Positions 33,206 to 42,666 of a DNA stretch of 64,000 nucleotides are shown here, piece by piece; the first letter of the stretch is position 1; each line of letters starts with the position of its first letter. Origin of the DNA: Trematomus loennbergii (lineage: Eukaryota > Chordata > Actinopteri > Perciformes > Nototheniidae); NCBI GenBank assembly GCA_012861695.1, contig JAAOOA010000060.1, positions 6,174,683 through 6,238,682 on the forward strand, written 5' to 3'. The notes under the pieces are model-generated. The model was given only the letters and a program-made list of their open reading frames with translations, made no database searches and had not been told where the DNA came from. The translations under genes were made by a program, and so were the position numbers.

Positions 33206-34370
33206 GCTCGCAATTTTCTTTTGAGCTAAAACAAATACCAAACGAAAAGGAATACTTGCTCCAAATGACAGAAAAATAAATGAACAGTTAGCTGCGTCTT
33301 GCAGTTTGAGTTCATATCATCATATTTACTTTGAGCTGCATTTGTGTGCACACATCTGCAGTACTTGTGTTTCAATGTGGCCACGCAACGTTTTCCTGCT
33401 CTGCCTGTATACACTCAATTACAGTGATGTAGTGTGTTACACTGCTACAAGCACATTTCTCCCTTTGTTTTATTTGCGGGAGTGCATGGTGATAAACCCT
33501 ACCTTTGTTAATAACCCTCGCAGGAGGCATGCAGAGGATATAAGTCAGTACTCAACTGTAACAACATTAAGCCACTGCAATACTTCAAAGCATGAATCTT
33601 CCTCATGCTATTGATTGATGTTGTTGTTTGAGTTCTTACAACAGTCTAATAGCACAACTCTATGGTGTCATTGATTAAATAAGAGGTAAAGATGTTGTTT
33701 AACTTATTCGTTTTTACGAATGTAATAATGAGAGAAAATGTCCTATGGGAACATCCCCATGTAATTTGCCGTACTTTGACCTTTACAGTACATACAAAAT
33801 GTAAGTCTCTGCCATCACGAGCGTTAATAAGAAAAATATCAAGTGCCTATTCTTCCAAATAGATATATCACATATCACATATCGGGATTGGAACATGAGT
33901 CAAATGAGTTGTGGCTCAATTTTGTGAGTGCAGGAAGAAGGTATGCGGCGCGGCGAAGATAAGAGCGTTTTCAGCACAGACGATTGGAGGAGACATTCAT
34001 ACAGTTGCCGTCTGCTGGGGGAAGAGGACCAGATAAGGACTATAGCTCTCAGGGCTTCTAAGGCTCAAATCATCTGCCTCAGACTTGTTGGATCTCGACC
34101 ATTTTTGCCTTCAAGTGCATTAGATATATTCCGCTCCCTGACATTCAAAGAGGCTGGAAAAAAAGAGACTCTTTCCCTTTTGGATTTCTCTCTCTCTCTT
34201 CTTTCGCCTTTATGGATGGAGTTTCTGCAGGCAGACAGATGGAAGAATATGCAGCCAGGCTCTTCCCAGCAGGCGTGTGTTGGCGACAAAGTCCGTGCAC
34301 CCCCCCACAACAAACCTGTATGTCCCAAACAAGTTGGAAGGATACAAAAAAGGCAGAGGTGTTTAAAGAG
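33206..34370. other. No gene recognised
   Basis: The 157-codon plus frame at 33928-34401 has no domain, shares its span with opposing and overlapping frames, and runs into a miniature-element fragment; I do not accept it as a gene. Confidence 0.45.
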
Positions 34371-34500
34371 GTTGCTTGTTGGGGTTTTCCCTTTCCTGTA
34401 GTGTTTTATAGGTTTCTGTGCATGTCAATGGTATGTAAAGGCTACAACCCCAAAGATCCCTCCAGAGGGAGTTTCTCTTCCACACACTGCTGATTGGCCA
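34371..34500 (+). repeat. Miniature element fragment (ATTATGC family), copy 2
   Basis: GGGGTTTTCCCTTTCCTGTA, GTGCATGTCAATGGTATG, CAGAGGGAGTTTCTCTTCC. Matches 50183-50312 (inverted) and 24304-24480. Confidence 0.65.
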
Positions 34501-36152
34501 CAGGAAATACCGTCTTTACAATATGAAGATAAGATACAATAAGAATTTACAGCTGATATTTTCAAATGATACTTGCCCCTTTTTGCTTTGCAGATATTTG
34601 TTGAACAATGTTTTGTGTCTCAGGATCCTCTCAAGGACAGATTTGCTATTCTTTGGTAAAACGGCGCAGGAAAATCGTTTCAATTAGCATTACAGAGATG
34701 TTTTCAGTTCTCTTTGCTATAAAGATGAAGTGGACAACACAAACAACACTCATTATCATCACTGGCATTTTGAGCTCCTTAACTATCCTCTCCTTCTTTT
34801 CCACGGGCTATTTATCTGTGTTTGCTGCCATCTCCCTCAAGATTGAACGTTTGCATTGGAAACGGGGCCACCCTGGCAGCCTGACAAATGAAGGCAATAG
34901 CATGTTTGGAGACACCTCGTTCAACAGTTATTGAAGTTGATAACTTACCATTTGCATATAGATAAGGCATTCTTACCTAGACTAAATCTTTAGCATATAA
35001 AGTAGAATTGCAGTGTTTCTTTTATTTTTCTTCAAGCTAAAATCTACTGACAAAAGCTGGCATACAATTTGAGGGTGGATTGAATCGAAAGTTAGCGCGG
35101 CGGTAGGAATTTACTGAATGCAAAAATGTCAGCGTGCCACTTGAGGATGTAATTACAAATGACAAACACTTATTAGGCTTTAAAGAGGACGCAAACATTG
35201 AGAATTTTCTCTGTTTGGAAATACAATATCTGTGCAATTACCTCGTCAGGCTGAATTCAACCCATAAATACTACTGTTCCAAGCTGAGTCATGCATGAAT
35301 CATTTAATAAAGCTATAAGCGCACGCAGAAGAATAATCCGTTCACATGCTGAAAGGAACTCAATGAACATCTGAATATTAGCCACCTTTCTGAGAGCTTC
35401 AGTGGCCGACTGTACTATATTTAGCTAAATGTGTGTTTGTGTTTGGTGCTGGTTGAGCTTTTTTCTCCGATCGTCTTGAAACGGAAACTGCCCTCCAAAT
35501 CAAAATACTGAATCAGAGGGGGTTAGCAGGGATAAGGAGCTCATCAGACACTTCAGGGATAAGCCTGGTTAATACCCTGTGAACTAAACATCACACTGTT
35601 AATGCAGTATGCCATTTTAACAGCTGGTAGGGATAAGGAAATTGCCACCCAAGTGAAACTGTCAAAAACATTTAAACTGCATGTACTTTCATCAGAAATA
35701 CAGCTTGTCCTGAATGTGCTGTATAGCTTAAACCATTTTATGTAAAAAAAAAAATCTTTGACGAATAATGCAGTGAATACATTAATGCTATTATGAGGAT
35801 TATACTGGAAAATCAAATTGCATCCATGAATGTTGAATCTTATTAAAAAGGTCATTGTCATTATTCATTGTAAGACAAGTGCAGTACTCCCTTACACACT
35901 GCCTGGTTATAGATGGCTTACTACAATTTCACAGGATTTTGATCCTCAAAAATGACTAAAATACAAAAATCTATGGTAATATTTTCTGTCTTTACAGCAT
36001 CTAGTGTATAAGCAGGTAAAAGCCTTTTGGATTCAGTGAATGGTTGGAATATTTGTTGACCAACATCGTTATTTTTGACAGTTTCTGTCTCTGAAAATCT
36101 TTCTCTTACAGGTAGTTAAGTTGAATTCCCCAGCAGTATAAGTCAATTATTT
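34501..36152. other. No gene recognised
   Basis: The 108-codon plus frame at 34608-34934 has a hydrophobic stretch but no recognisable family or splice context. Nothing else could be supported. Confidence 0.45.
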
Positions 36153-36330
36153 GAAGAGGCCCTATTATGCTCAGTTTCAGATTAATATTTGTATTTTGTG
36201 CCTCTACTGTGTCTCGATGCTTTAATGTTCAAAAAGCTATTTTCTCATATGTGCTGCAGCGGGGGTTGTGGGAGACAAACTCCCTCTGGAGGCAACTTTG
36301 GGATTTTAGCCTTTACAGAACATTTACCAT
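36153..36330 (+). repeat. Miniature element fragment (ATTATGC family), copy 3
   Basis: Starts GAAGAGGCCCTATTATGCTC and ends with GGGAGACAAACTCCCTCTGG, AACTTTGGGATTTTAGCC. Diverged internally from the other copies. Confidence 0.6.
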
Positions 36331-37734
36331 TTTTAACTGAGACATTAGACCTATTTCTGTAAACCTACTGGCTATTAGAAAGAACGCAGATTAAAGGCAC
36401 TTCTTAGACCAGACTTTGAGTTTTCACCAACTACTCAAAAATGTGTTATTTACCAGCTAGTTGCTAGCTAGCTTTTGGACTGGGAGTGCGTGCAAAGTGG
36501 TTTTAGACTGAACCAAAACAGTAAAGTTCTGGGCCATTTAACAATCTGGGCCAAAGGCTATATATTTTGGAGATAATTTTCAGTCGGTTCTTCACTATGA
36601 GTGACCCCTTACAAATGATTGATTCATTATTAACATGAACGTATTGAATAGTGTATTTTTGCAGGGATTACTGATTGTGTTGGTTGAGTTAAATATCCCT
36701 ATTATCTTCTTCTCTTTTTGGCTGAACTCAGGTACAGATTGCCTCAATTGTCTAAGCCTGCACAGTAATCACATTTTTTACATTTACTAAATTCTACTTT
36801 ATGCTGACATAACCTAATTCAATAAATAAATATAACAATAACAAAGGCAACAGTAAGTTCCAGGCTAGAGGTGACTACTTTAAAAAGCCTTAGAAAAACG
36901 TTGTAAAATATCAAGGGCTAAAGAGACAATGTTGTTTTGTCCTATCAAGATGTCATACAGAAAAGTACAAGTAAACATTTCTGCTCACTGGTGGGAGAGA
37001 TTTTCTCTGATTTAGCTGTCAGGAATAGTTCCAACACAAGCCCTCGACATCTTATCCGTGATTTCAGCTGTAACCAGGGCTTTTGAAATTGGAAAAAACA
37101 TCAAAAGATCGACTAGTTTTGCAAGTTACCACCCACTCTCAATTCCCCCCTGCTGAACATTTTCTTGAAAAAACATTACAGTGATTATTAGTCACTGCAG
37201 CCACTAAAGCACATTCACTTGGGAAATATGTGTTTGCCTAAATGTAGATTATAATATCATAAATCTATAAGATTACTGAGTATCACACGTATTTGTTTAT
37301 TTGAAAGCAAGCGATTTATGATATACAGCTGCTGACTTCTAGAACTGTGATAAGTAACATTTTGTTTTTAGACTTCTCTGTTTCAGTGTGCTCTGTTCAA
37401 ATGTTCTGTAGTTCATCTGATTAAAATTGTGATTTTAATCTCAAAACAGCTAAAGTATTTTCAGGCAGAAATTTGGGACATTTATTTTTACAGAAACCTT
37501 AAAACTGAACTAACTGGTTGTTAGGGTTAACTTTGATTTAAACATTTGTTGAATACTAAGGGCTTTATTAACTAGGGGTAACTGTATTAAGGGTTAACCT
37601 CATAACTTTATTAGCTAGGGTTTAATGTAATTGTAAACTACTAAAAAGTTTAATTACGAACTCAGGAGTGATCCAGTTTAAATTACCTATTGCTGCAGAG
37701 AGTTAACTAATTAAAGGGGCGTGGACCCACAGCT
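36331..37734. other. No gene recognised
   Basis: AT-rich DNA; repeated GGGTTAAC-like words at 37520-37620. No gene, terminal repeat or RNA gene supported. Confidence 0.45.
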
Positions 37735-38079
37735 GTGACAACTCAATCAGGACTGGTGTCCATTTTAGGCAGCACTTTCCTGGAGCGTCAGACAGACGAA
37801 GACAATAGAGTCCTGTTGGAGTCACGAGGGAGGCAAAGAGGAGGCAAATCCTACTTTAACTGTGCTAAGCATCTCTGGTGTTTTCTGTCCCCTCTTGCTA
37901 AGACATGTGTGTATTCTCTATTCCTGTTCATGTGTCCTCTCGCAATTTTTACTGGCCCCGTGCATCTCGTAATCGTTGTAACCAGCCTGCTCTCATCTAT
38001 CCCACATGCTCCACTGTGATCCAACATCTAGTTACAGGTGGCCTGTGGAACTGCCAGTCAGCTGTTCCTGGCTGACTTC

Positions 38080-38115
38080 GGCCCAATCCCAAACCACTCC
38101 CTCGACCCTACCCCT
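38080..38115 (+). repeat. Harbinger terminal inverted repeat, left
   Basis: Starts GGCCCAATCCCAAACCACTC, then CCTCGACCCTACCCCT. Matches the right end with one inserted C. Confidence 0.95.
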
Positions 38116-38187
38116 CCGTGGCGGAGTGAACTCCGTCTGGAGCCACACTCGCAGCTGAATGAAGTTCCCTCCATTAAGGGTTAAGGG

Positions 38188-38195
38188 TATAAATA
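38188..38195 (+). promoter_or_regulatory. TATA box of the Harbinger transposase gene
   Basis: TATAAATA lies 65 bases upstream of the proposed ATG at 38253 and about 70 bases inside the left inverted repeat. Spacing fits a transcription start near 38220. Confidence 0.6.
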
Positions 38196-38252
38196 CAGCG
38201 CTCCGCTTTGGGACGGCCTCCCCTCTCTCCGCAGGAAACTGAAACGGACGTC

Positions 38253-39850
38253 ATGGTGTCCAACCCACATCTCTCGGCTGCATTGACCTGCGTTGCTATC
38301 CGTCGCCTGTTAGAGGGTGCAAGGGCACGATCCGACAGAAGGCGCAGAAGGTTGAGGCGCATTTTAGCGAGGTGCCAGTGGCAGGTAAACATTTCAATAT
38401 TGCTAATACAACAATTCTCTTAACTTTATTTCTTATATAGTATTAACTTTGTATGTGTAATACAAATAGATATTTTTGATATATTTTGATATACATTCAT
38501 TTATTGTTTCTTTCCTTATAAGCTATACGTATATTATATATCAATATAGTGTCTGTAGAATTCCAACACAGAGAAATATTGTCAGTAGTTTATATAATAC
38601 AAAAGGAAAGGCTAATTTCACTCAAACACAAAAATAGTAAATCCAGAGAAACCTATATCTATCTATCTATCTATGTGTGTGTGTGTATTTTATATATAAA
38701 ATACATTGTATACAGTTTATATAGGGTGTGTATTACAAACATTTCATGTTTATAGTATTTTAACAATACTGTGTCCTGTGTTTGTCTTTTACAGGGGCGC
38801 AAAGGTCTTTACATGCAGCTCAATGCTACTGCCCCAATTCTCGCCTTGTATGCCAACCCTGAAGCCTGTCTAAAGAAGGACTTTAGAGTTAAGCGCTCTA
38901 GTGTGGCTTATTTAGTGCAGATGCTTTCCTCCCCAAAGGACCACGGATGGGGACAAGACATCGAGGTGCTTGTTCTCCTCTACAGCTTGGCCCATGGACT
39001 ATCGCTCTCTGTGGTGAGTTCAGCATTCGGGATTCCCAAATCGACGGTCCACAGGATCATCAGACACGTCAGCGGGAAGATAAAGGCCAACCTGAAGACC
39101 CTCATTTCCCTGCCAACCGCAGATGAGCTTCCAGCGATTGCAGGCGGCTTCTGTCAGCTTGCCAATAGTCCTGCATTTCACCATGCTGCTGGTGCGATTG
39201 ATGGATGCCATATACGCATCAAACCTCCAGGAAACGAGTACCACAAAGACTACATCAACTACAAGCTGTTTCCTTCCATCCAGATGCAGGCCATCTGTGA
39301 CTCAACTGGGAGATTCCTGGATGTTTTCATCGGCTATCCAGGCTCCGTTCATGATGCCAGAGTACTTCGCAACAGCCCCATCTTCAGCCAGGCACTGTTT
39401 CCCCCAGCTGGTTGGTTCCTCCTTGGGGACGGTGGTTATCCCTGCCTGGAAAAACCAGTAGCATTACTCACACCCTACAAGGTCCCTCGCGGACAGGTGC
39501 GGGCAAGATTCAACGCTCATCATGCCAGGGCTCGGTCTGTGGTGGAAAGAGCATTTGGAAGGATGAAGACTCGCTGGAGGGCCACCTTTTTCAAAGCGCT
39601 GGAGGTCAGTCCAAGCTTTGCCCCTGACATCATTGCATGTTGTGCATTTCTGCACAATCTGTGCATCAACATGAACGATGTCCTTGAGGACGCTGAAGCC
39701 TTCCCCCCTGAAGATCAGGACCAGAATCCTCCCCCTGCCGCAGCAGGTGGACAGGAAAGTCCTGGACACCACATAAGGGACAGGATTGCTGCCCAACTGT
39801 CTGCTCCTGTCCAAATGGCACCACACCTGAGAGAGCACGACTACATTTAA
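38253..39850 (+). CDS. Harbinger DDE transposase (two exons)
   Basis: Cuts and joins the element ends. My model joins exon 1 (38253-38384, donor CAG|GTAAAC) to exon 2 (38795-39850, acceptor TTTTACAG|GGG), giving about 395 residues without a stop; HARBI1-type proteins are about 350-400. Exon 1 encodes an arginine-rich segment (ARARSDRRRRRLRRILARC). Exon 2 has a helix-turn-helix-like part (VVSSAFGIPKSTVHRIIRHV). The DDE domain follows: AGAIDGCHIRI (D about 180), GYPGSVHDARVLRNSP (D about 231), LLGDGGYPCLEKP (D about 256) and SVVERAFGRMKTRW (E about 295). All acidic residues expected for the family are present. The ATG at 38253 is preferred because an open frame starting further upstream would need a non-ATG start, and one starting at 38771 would begin inside the intron. 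A poly(A) signal AATAAA is at 39993-39998. Intron 1 holds a short microsatellite. The gene converges with the Myb-like gene. It appears intact. Confidence 0.93.
38654..38687 (+). repeat. (TATC)n(GT)n microsatellite in transposase intron
   Basis: Four to five ATCT units followed by five GT units, inside the intron at 38385-38794. Confidence 0.9.
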
Positions 39851-39992
39851 TGTACTTTGTTTTTTTGTGTTTTCTTTTGGCAAAACGTGGTTGTCTGGTA
39901 ACTTGTGTTTTTGTATTATTATGTGCACACATACCTGATTTCATTTGTGTTTGTTAGCGAGCTCCACTTCTCACTTTAGAGAAAAGAGGTGA

Positions 39993-39998
39993 AATAAA
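39993..39998 (+). terminator. Poly(A) signal, transposase gene
   Basis: AATAAA 143 bases after the stop codon on the plus strand. Confidence 0.55.
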
Positions 39999-40494
39999 AC
40001 AAACCTGTGCAACGTTGATTTCAAACTTGGTTTTCCTCAATTGTCTTTCTGCATAATCCCAAATTGGAGACAAATGTCCTTACCTCTTGGATCATCAATC
40101 ACATTATAGGTGCACAGAACAAAGGTTCACAAAATGAACACAGGTCTTCCAATACAATCACTTTTGTTTTTGAGTGCAACTCTGCAAATGGTTTGACATG
40201 AGCAATTAATGCCGTAAATGGCATGTATATTTTAATCCCTTATGCTTATACCTATGAAGCGCACACGCATCTTTATTTAAAATGCTGATATGCAGGGTTA
40301 ATCTTCAGATTGTGAAAAAAACACTTGTTCCGTGCACAACATTACTTTGTGCAAAAGTTTTCCTTCTACATTATCAAACCCACACAGAACAATGTAAGTA
40401 ACAATCACGCAAAAGCAATGTCACTGATCACCCGTCTACCTGTATTTACTATATACCCATACAATATTCAAGACATGGAGTACGTTAAATTAGG

Positions 40495-40500
40495 TTTATT
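40495..40500 (-). terminator. Poly(A) signal, Myb-like gene
   Basis: AATAAA on the minus strand (TTTATT on plus), 117 bases after the stop codon of the Myb-like gene. Confidence 0.5.
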
Positions 40501-40616
40501 GTCTTCCAAATAAATTATACAAGCGAACAAAAACAACTCTTTACAAGTAAATCAATATCAACATAAAAATGGCCAATGGTGGGGGGAAAAAAAATCACAT
40601 TTTGTCGACCATTTTT

Positions 40617-41644
40617 TCAAACAGGTTGAGAAATTTCTCTGAGTGCTGCATTATTTCTGTGGCGTTCGTCCTCTTTTTCTGCCTCGCTTTCTAGGCACTC
40701 CAGCACTTTTCCTCTTTTTTGGGGGGGGCTGGTGGTTCCAGCCTCAGACGGTGATGAGGGTGGTGAGGGGCCTGGATCATCAGCCACATTGAGGGGGTGG
40801 GGAAGAGGAGCAGGAAGCAACCTCGTATCAAATCGGATTGTGGGGTTTGCCAAGGCTGAGGCAACAAGGACAGGAGGACTAATTGAAGGCCTTGCACCTA
40901 TGGCCTCATCCATGGCCATGAAGAAGGGCCATGTTGCAGGGGTTTCTTCCCCCTGATCAGTCCCTGCTCCAGTCCTTTGCCTTTTAAGTCCCTATTGCAA
41001 ACAAACGCATGTTAGAAATCTTTGTTCAGCTTTTTTAAAAACAAACAAATGTTTTACATTAACAATAAACCATTTACCTTGTATTTTTTCTTTAGGTTCT
41101 CCCATTTCTTGGAGGCCTGTTTGTGAGACACATGTTGCCCAAGGTCCAGTTCCTTAATGATTGACCTGTTATCATAGCATATTTCAACAATATATATTGG
41201 TGTTAAGTCAATGACCCAAAGTGCACATTCATTACTTTCATTGCACAAAATATGAATTGAGTGCATAATATAACTCACTCCCATGCTTCTTTGGCAGCAT
41301 TCGTTTTTTGCAGAACTGGTTGTCCTTGTCCATCCTTAATAATAAGTGCCTTGGTTTTTACCACAGTCCCTGAAATTACAAATCACACTTAAGTTTAAAC
41401 CGATTTTGTAAGTGAATGGATGTGAGATACATGAATTGACACATGTGTTGTTAGTTTGATTCCGATTTATATTTGTACATCTTCAAAATAAAAATCGAAT
41501 GTAATCTTGCCAAATGAAATTAACACGTGTAGAGTTCAAAATACATGTTTCACAAAGGCATGTTTTAGTTAAGGCAACGTATTAATTCTCGTTTAAAAAC
41601 GTAACCACATGGAACTCACATTTGTATGACGTTGTTTCCTCCAT
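40617..41644 (-). CDS. Harbinger Myb/SANT-like DNA-binding protein (four exons)
   Basis: Second gene of the element. In studied Harbingers it binds subterminal DNA and escorts the transposase to the nucleus (family knowledge). Splice model on minus: exon 1 41644-41620 (donor AAAT|GTGAGT), exon 2 41369-41279 (acceptor TTTCAG|GG, donor GGGA|GTGAGT), exon 3 41165-41078 (acceptor AACAG|GTC, donor CAAG|GTAAAT), exon 4 40991-40617 (acceptor AATAG|GGA). Phases fit at every junction and give about 192 residues. Residues 1-68 form a SANT/Myb-like trihelix: MEETTSYKW, KTNAAKEAWESIIKEL, then HKQASKKWENLKKKYK. A proline/serine-rich linker and an acidic tail (LECLESEAEKEDERH) follow. The tail ends LREISQPV; an adjacent frame reads SEKFLNLFEKMVDKM before its own stop, which looks more like the usual end of such proteins, so a one-base indel near 40650-40690 is possible. 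Confidence 0.88.
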
Positions 41645-41715
41645 ACCCGAAAACTGTTGCACATCTGTGGAGTGAGACTATCGAGCTTGCATCCATGCAA
41701 ACTCGCTGTCGGAGG

Positions 41716-41723
41716 CTTTTATA
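41716..41723 (-). promoter_or_regulatory. TATA box of the Harbinger Myb-like gene
   Basis: TATAAAAG on the minus strand, 72 bases upstream of the ATG at 41644 and about 90 bases inside the right inverted repeat. Confidence 0.6.
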
Positions 41724-41812
41724 ACCCACTACCCCTCCCCTCTGATTGCTTTGGAACAGCCCTCAATGTGGCGGACCCTCCGCGTGAACGCGCAAACGGA
41801 GGGGTAGTGTGT

Positions 41813-41847
41813 AGGGGTAGGGTCGAGGAGTGGTTTGGGATTGGGCC
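41813..41847 (-). repeat. Harbinger terminal inverted repeat, right
   Basis: Reverse complement starts GGCCCAATCCCAAACCACTC, then CTCGACCCTACCCCT. Confidence 0.95.
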
Positions 41848-41850
41848 TTC

Positions 41851-42666
41851 ATTTCTGGCTACGCTTCCCTGCAGTATATGGATTTCCTTGCTCTCACTGA
41901 GACCTGGATTACTCCATCCAACACATCCACCCCAGCAGCTCTCTCCACAGCATATTCCTTCACCCATACACCCAGACCCACTGGCAGAGGAGGTGGCACT
42001 GGTCTCCTGCTCTCTCCCAAATGGAGCTTTTCCCTCTACCAACTACCTAACGTCCCTCCTTCCACCTTTGAATTCCATGCTGTTACTGTAACCCATCCTA
42101 TACAATTAACCATTGTTGTTCTCTACCGTCCACCAGGCACCTTGGGAGACTTCTTGGAGGAATTAGATCATCTCCTCTCACACATCCCTGAAACTGGCCA
42201 TCCCACTGTACTTCTCGGAGACTTCAACCTCCAGACAGGGAAGATATCTGAATTAATATTTATTTTAACCGCCTTTGCTTTCACACTGTCTCCATCCCCA
42301 CCAACTCATAAAGCTGGCAATGTCCTTGATCTCATATTCTCAAGGAACTGCACTTCTTCTAACCTCTCTGTAAACCCGCTTCACAACTCGGATCACTTTT
42401 TCATATCATTCTCTCTACCCCTTTCCAAACATAACAAACTAATCTCTTCTAATTCTGCACCTGTCCACCGTAACTTTCGTTCCCTCTCCCCCTCTACTCT
42501 TACCTCATCGGTGCTCTCAGCCCTCCCTTCCTCTGACTCGTTCCAACTTCTGCCTCCAAACTCTGCTGCAGAAACTCTCCTCTCCACTCTTTCATCCTCT
42601 CTGGACTCTCTCTGTCCTCTCACATCTCGGCAGGCTCTCCTGCTCTCCTGCTCCCTGGCTAAATGA
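41851..42666 (+). pseudogene. L2 LINE endonuclease domain
   Basis: Apurinic-type endonuclease that nicks the target to prime reverse transcription. In frame from the Harbinger junction it reads ISGYASLQYMDFLALTETWI, then GGGTGLLLS, TIVVLYRPPG, the catalytic LLGDFNLQ, AGNVLDLIFSRN and HNSDHFFISFSLP (terminal SDH of the endonuclease fold). The segment before the Harbinger contains GLWNCQSAV, with a 2-base frame disturbance just before ADF. A further frameshift near 42645 separates this frame from the reverse transcriptase, which continues in another frame (APWLNDALRANRT). The domain itself looks complete apart from these breaks. Confidence 0.88.

Larger units (their letters stand above)
38080..41847. 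mobile_element. Complete PIF/Harbinger DNA transposon, 3768 bp
   Basis: Inverted ends begin GGCCCAATCCCAAACCACTC and extend about 35 bases, differing by one extra C on the left. A 3-bp duplication TTC flanks the element (38077-38079 and 41848-41850). Inside are two convergent spliced genes: a DDE transposase (plus) and a Myb/SANT-like gene (minus), the hallmark pair of Harbinger elements. Removing the element and one TTC rejoins the L2 endonuclease reading (ADF then ISGYASL), which fixes both boundaries. Confidence 0.95.

Noticed and set aside
33928..34401. 157-codon plus frame
   Set aside because: No domain or splice context, shares its span with frames on the other strand, and ends in a miniature-element fragment.
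34608..34934. 108-codon plus frame with hydrophobic stretch
   Set aside because: A single hydrophobic segment in AT-rich DNA is expected by chance; no family resemblance or flanking exon signals.
38771..38794. Upstream ATG/alternative start as transposase N-terminus
   Set aside because: These codons run through a polypyrimidine tract and CAG acceptor; the spliced exon 1 at 38253-38384 joins in phase and is preferred.
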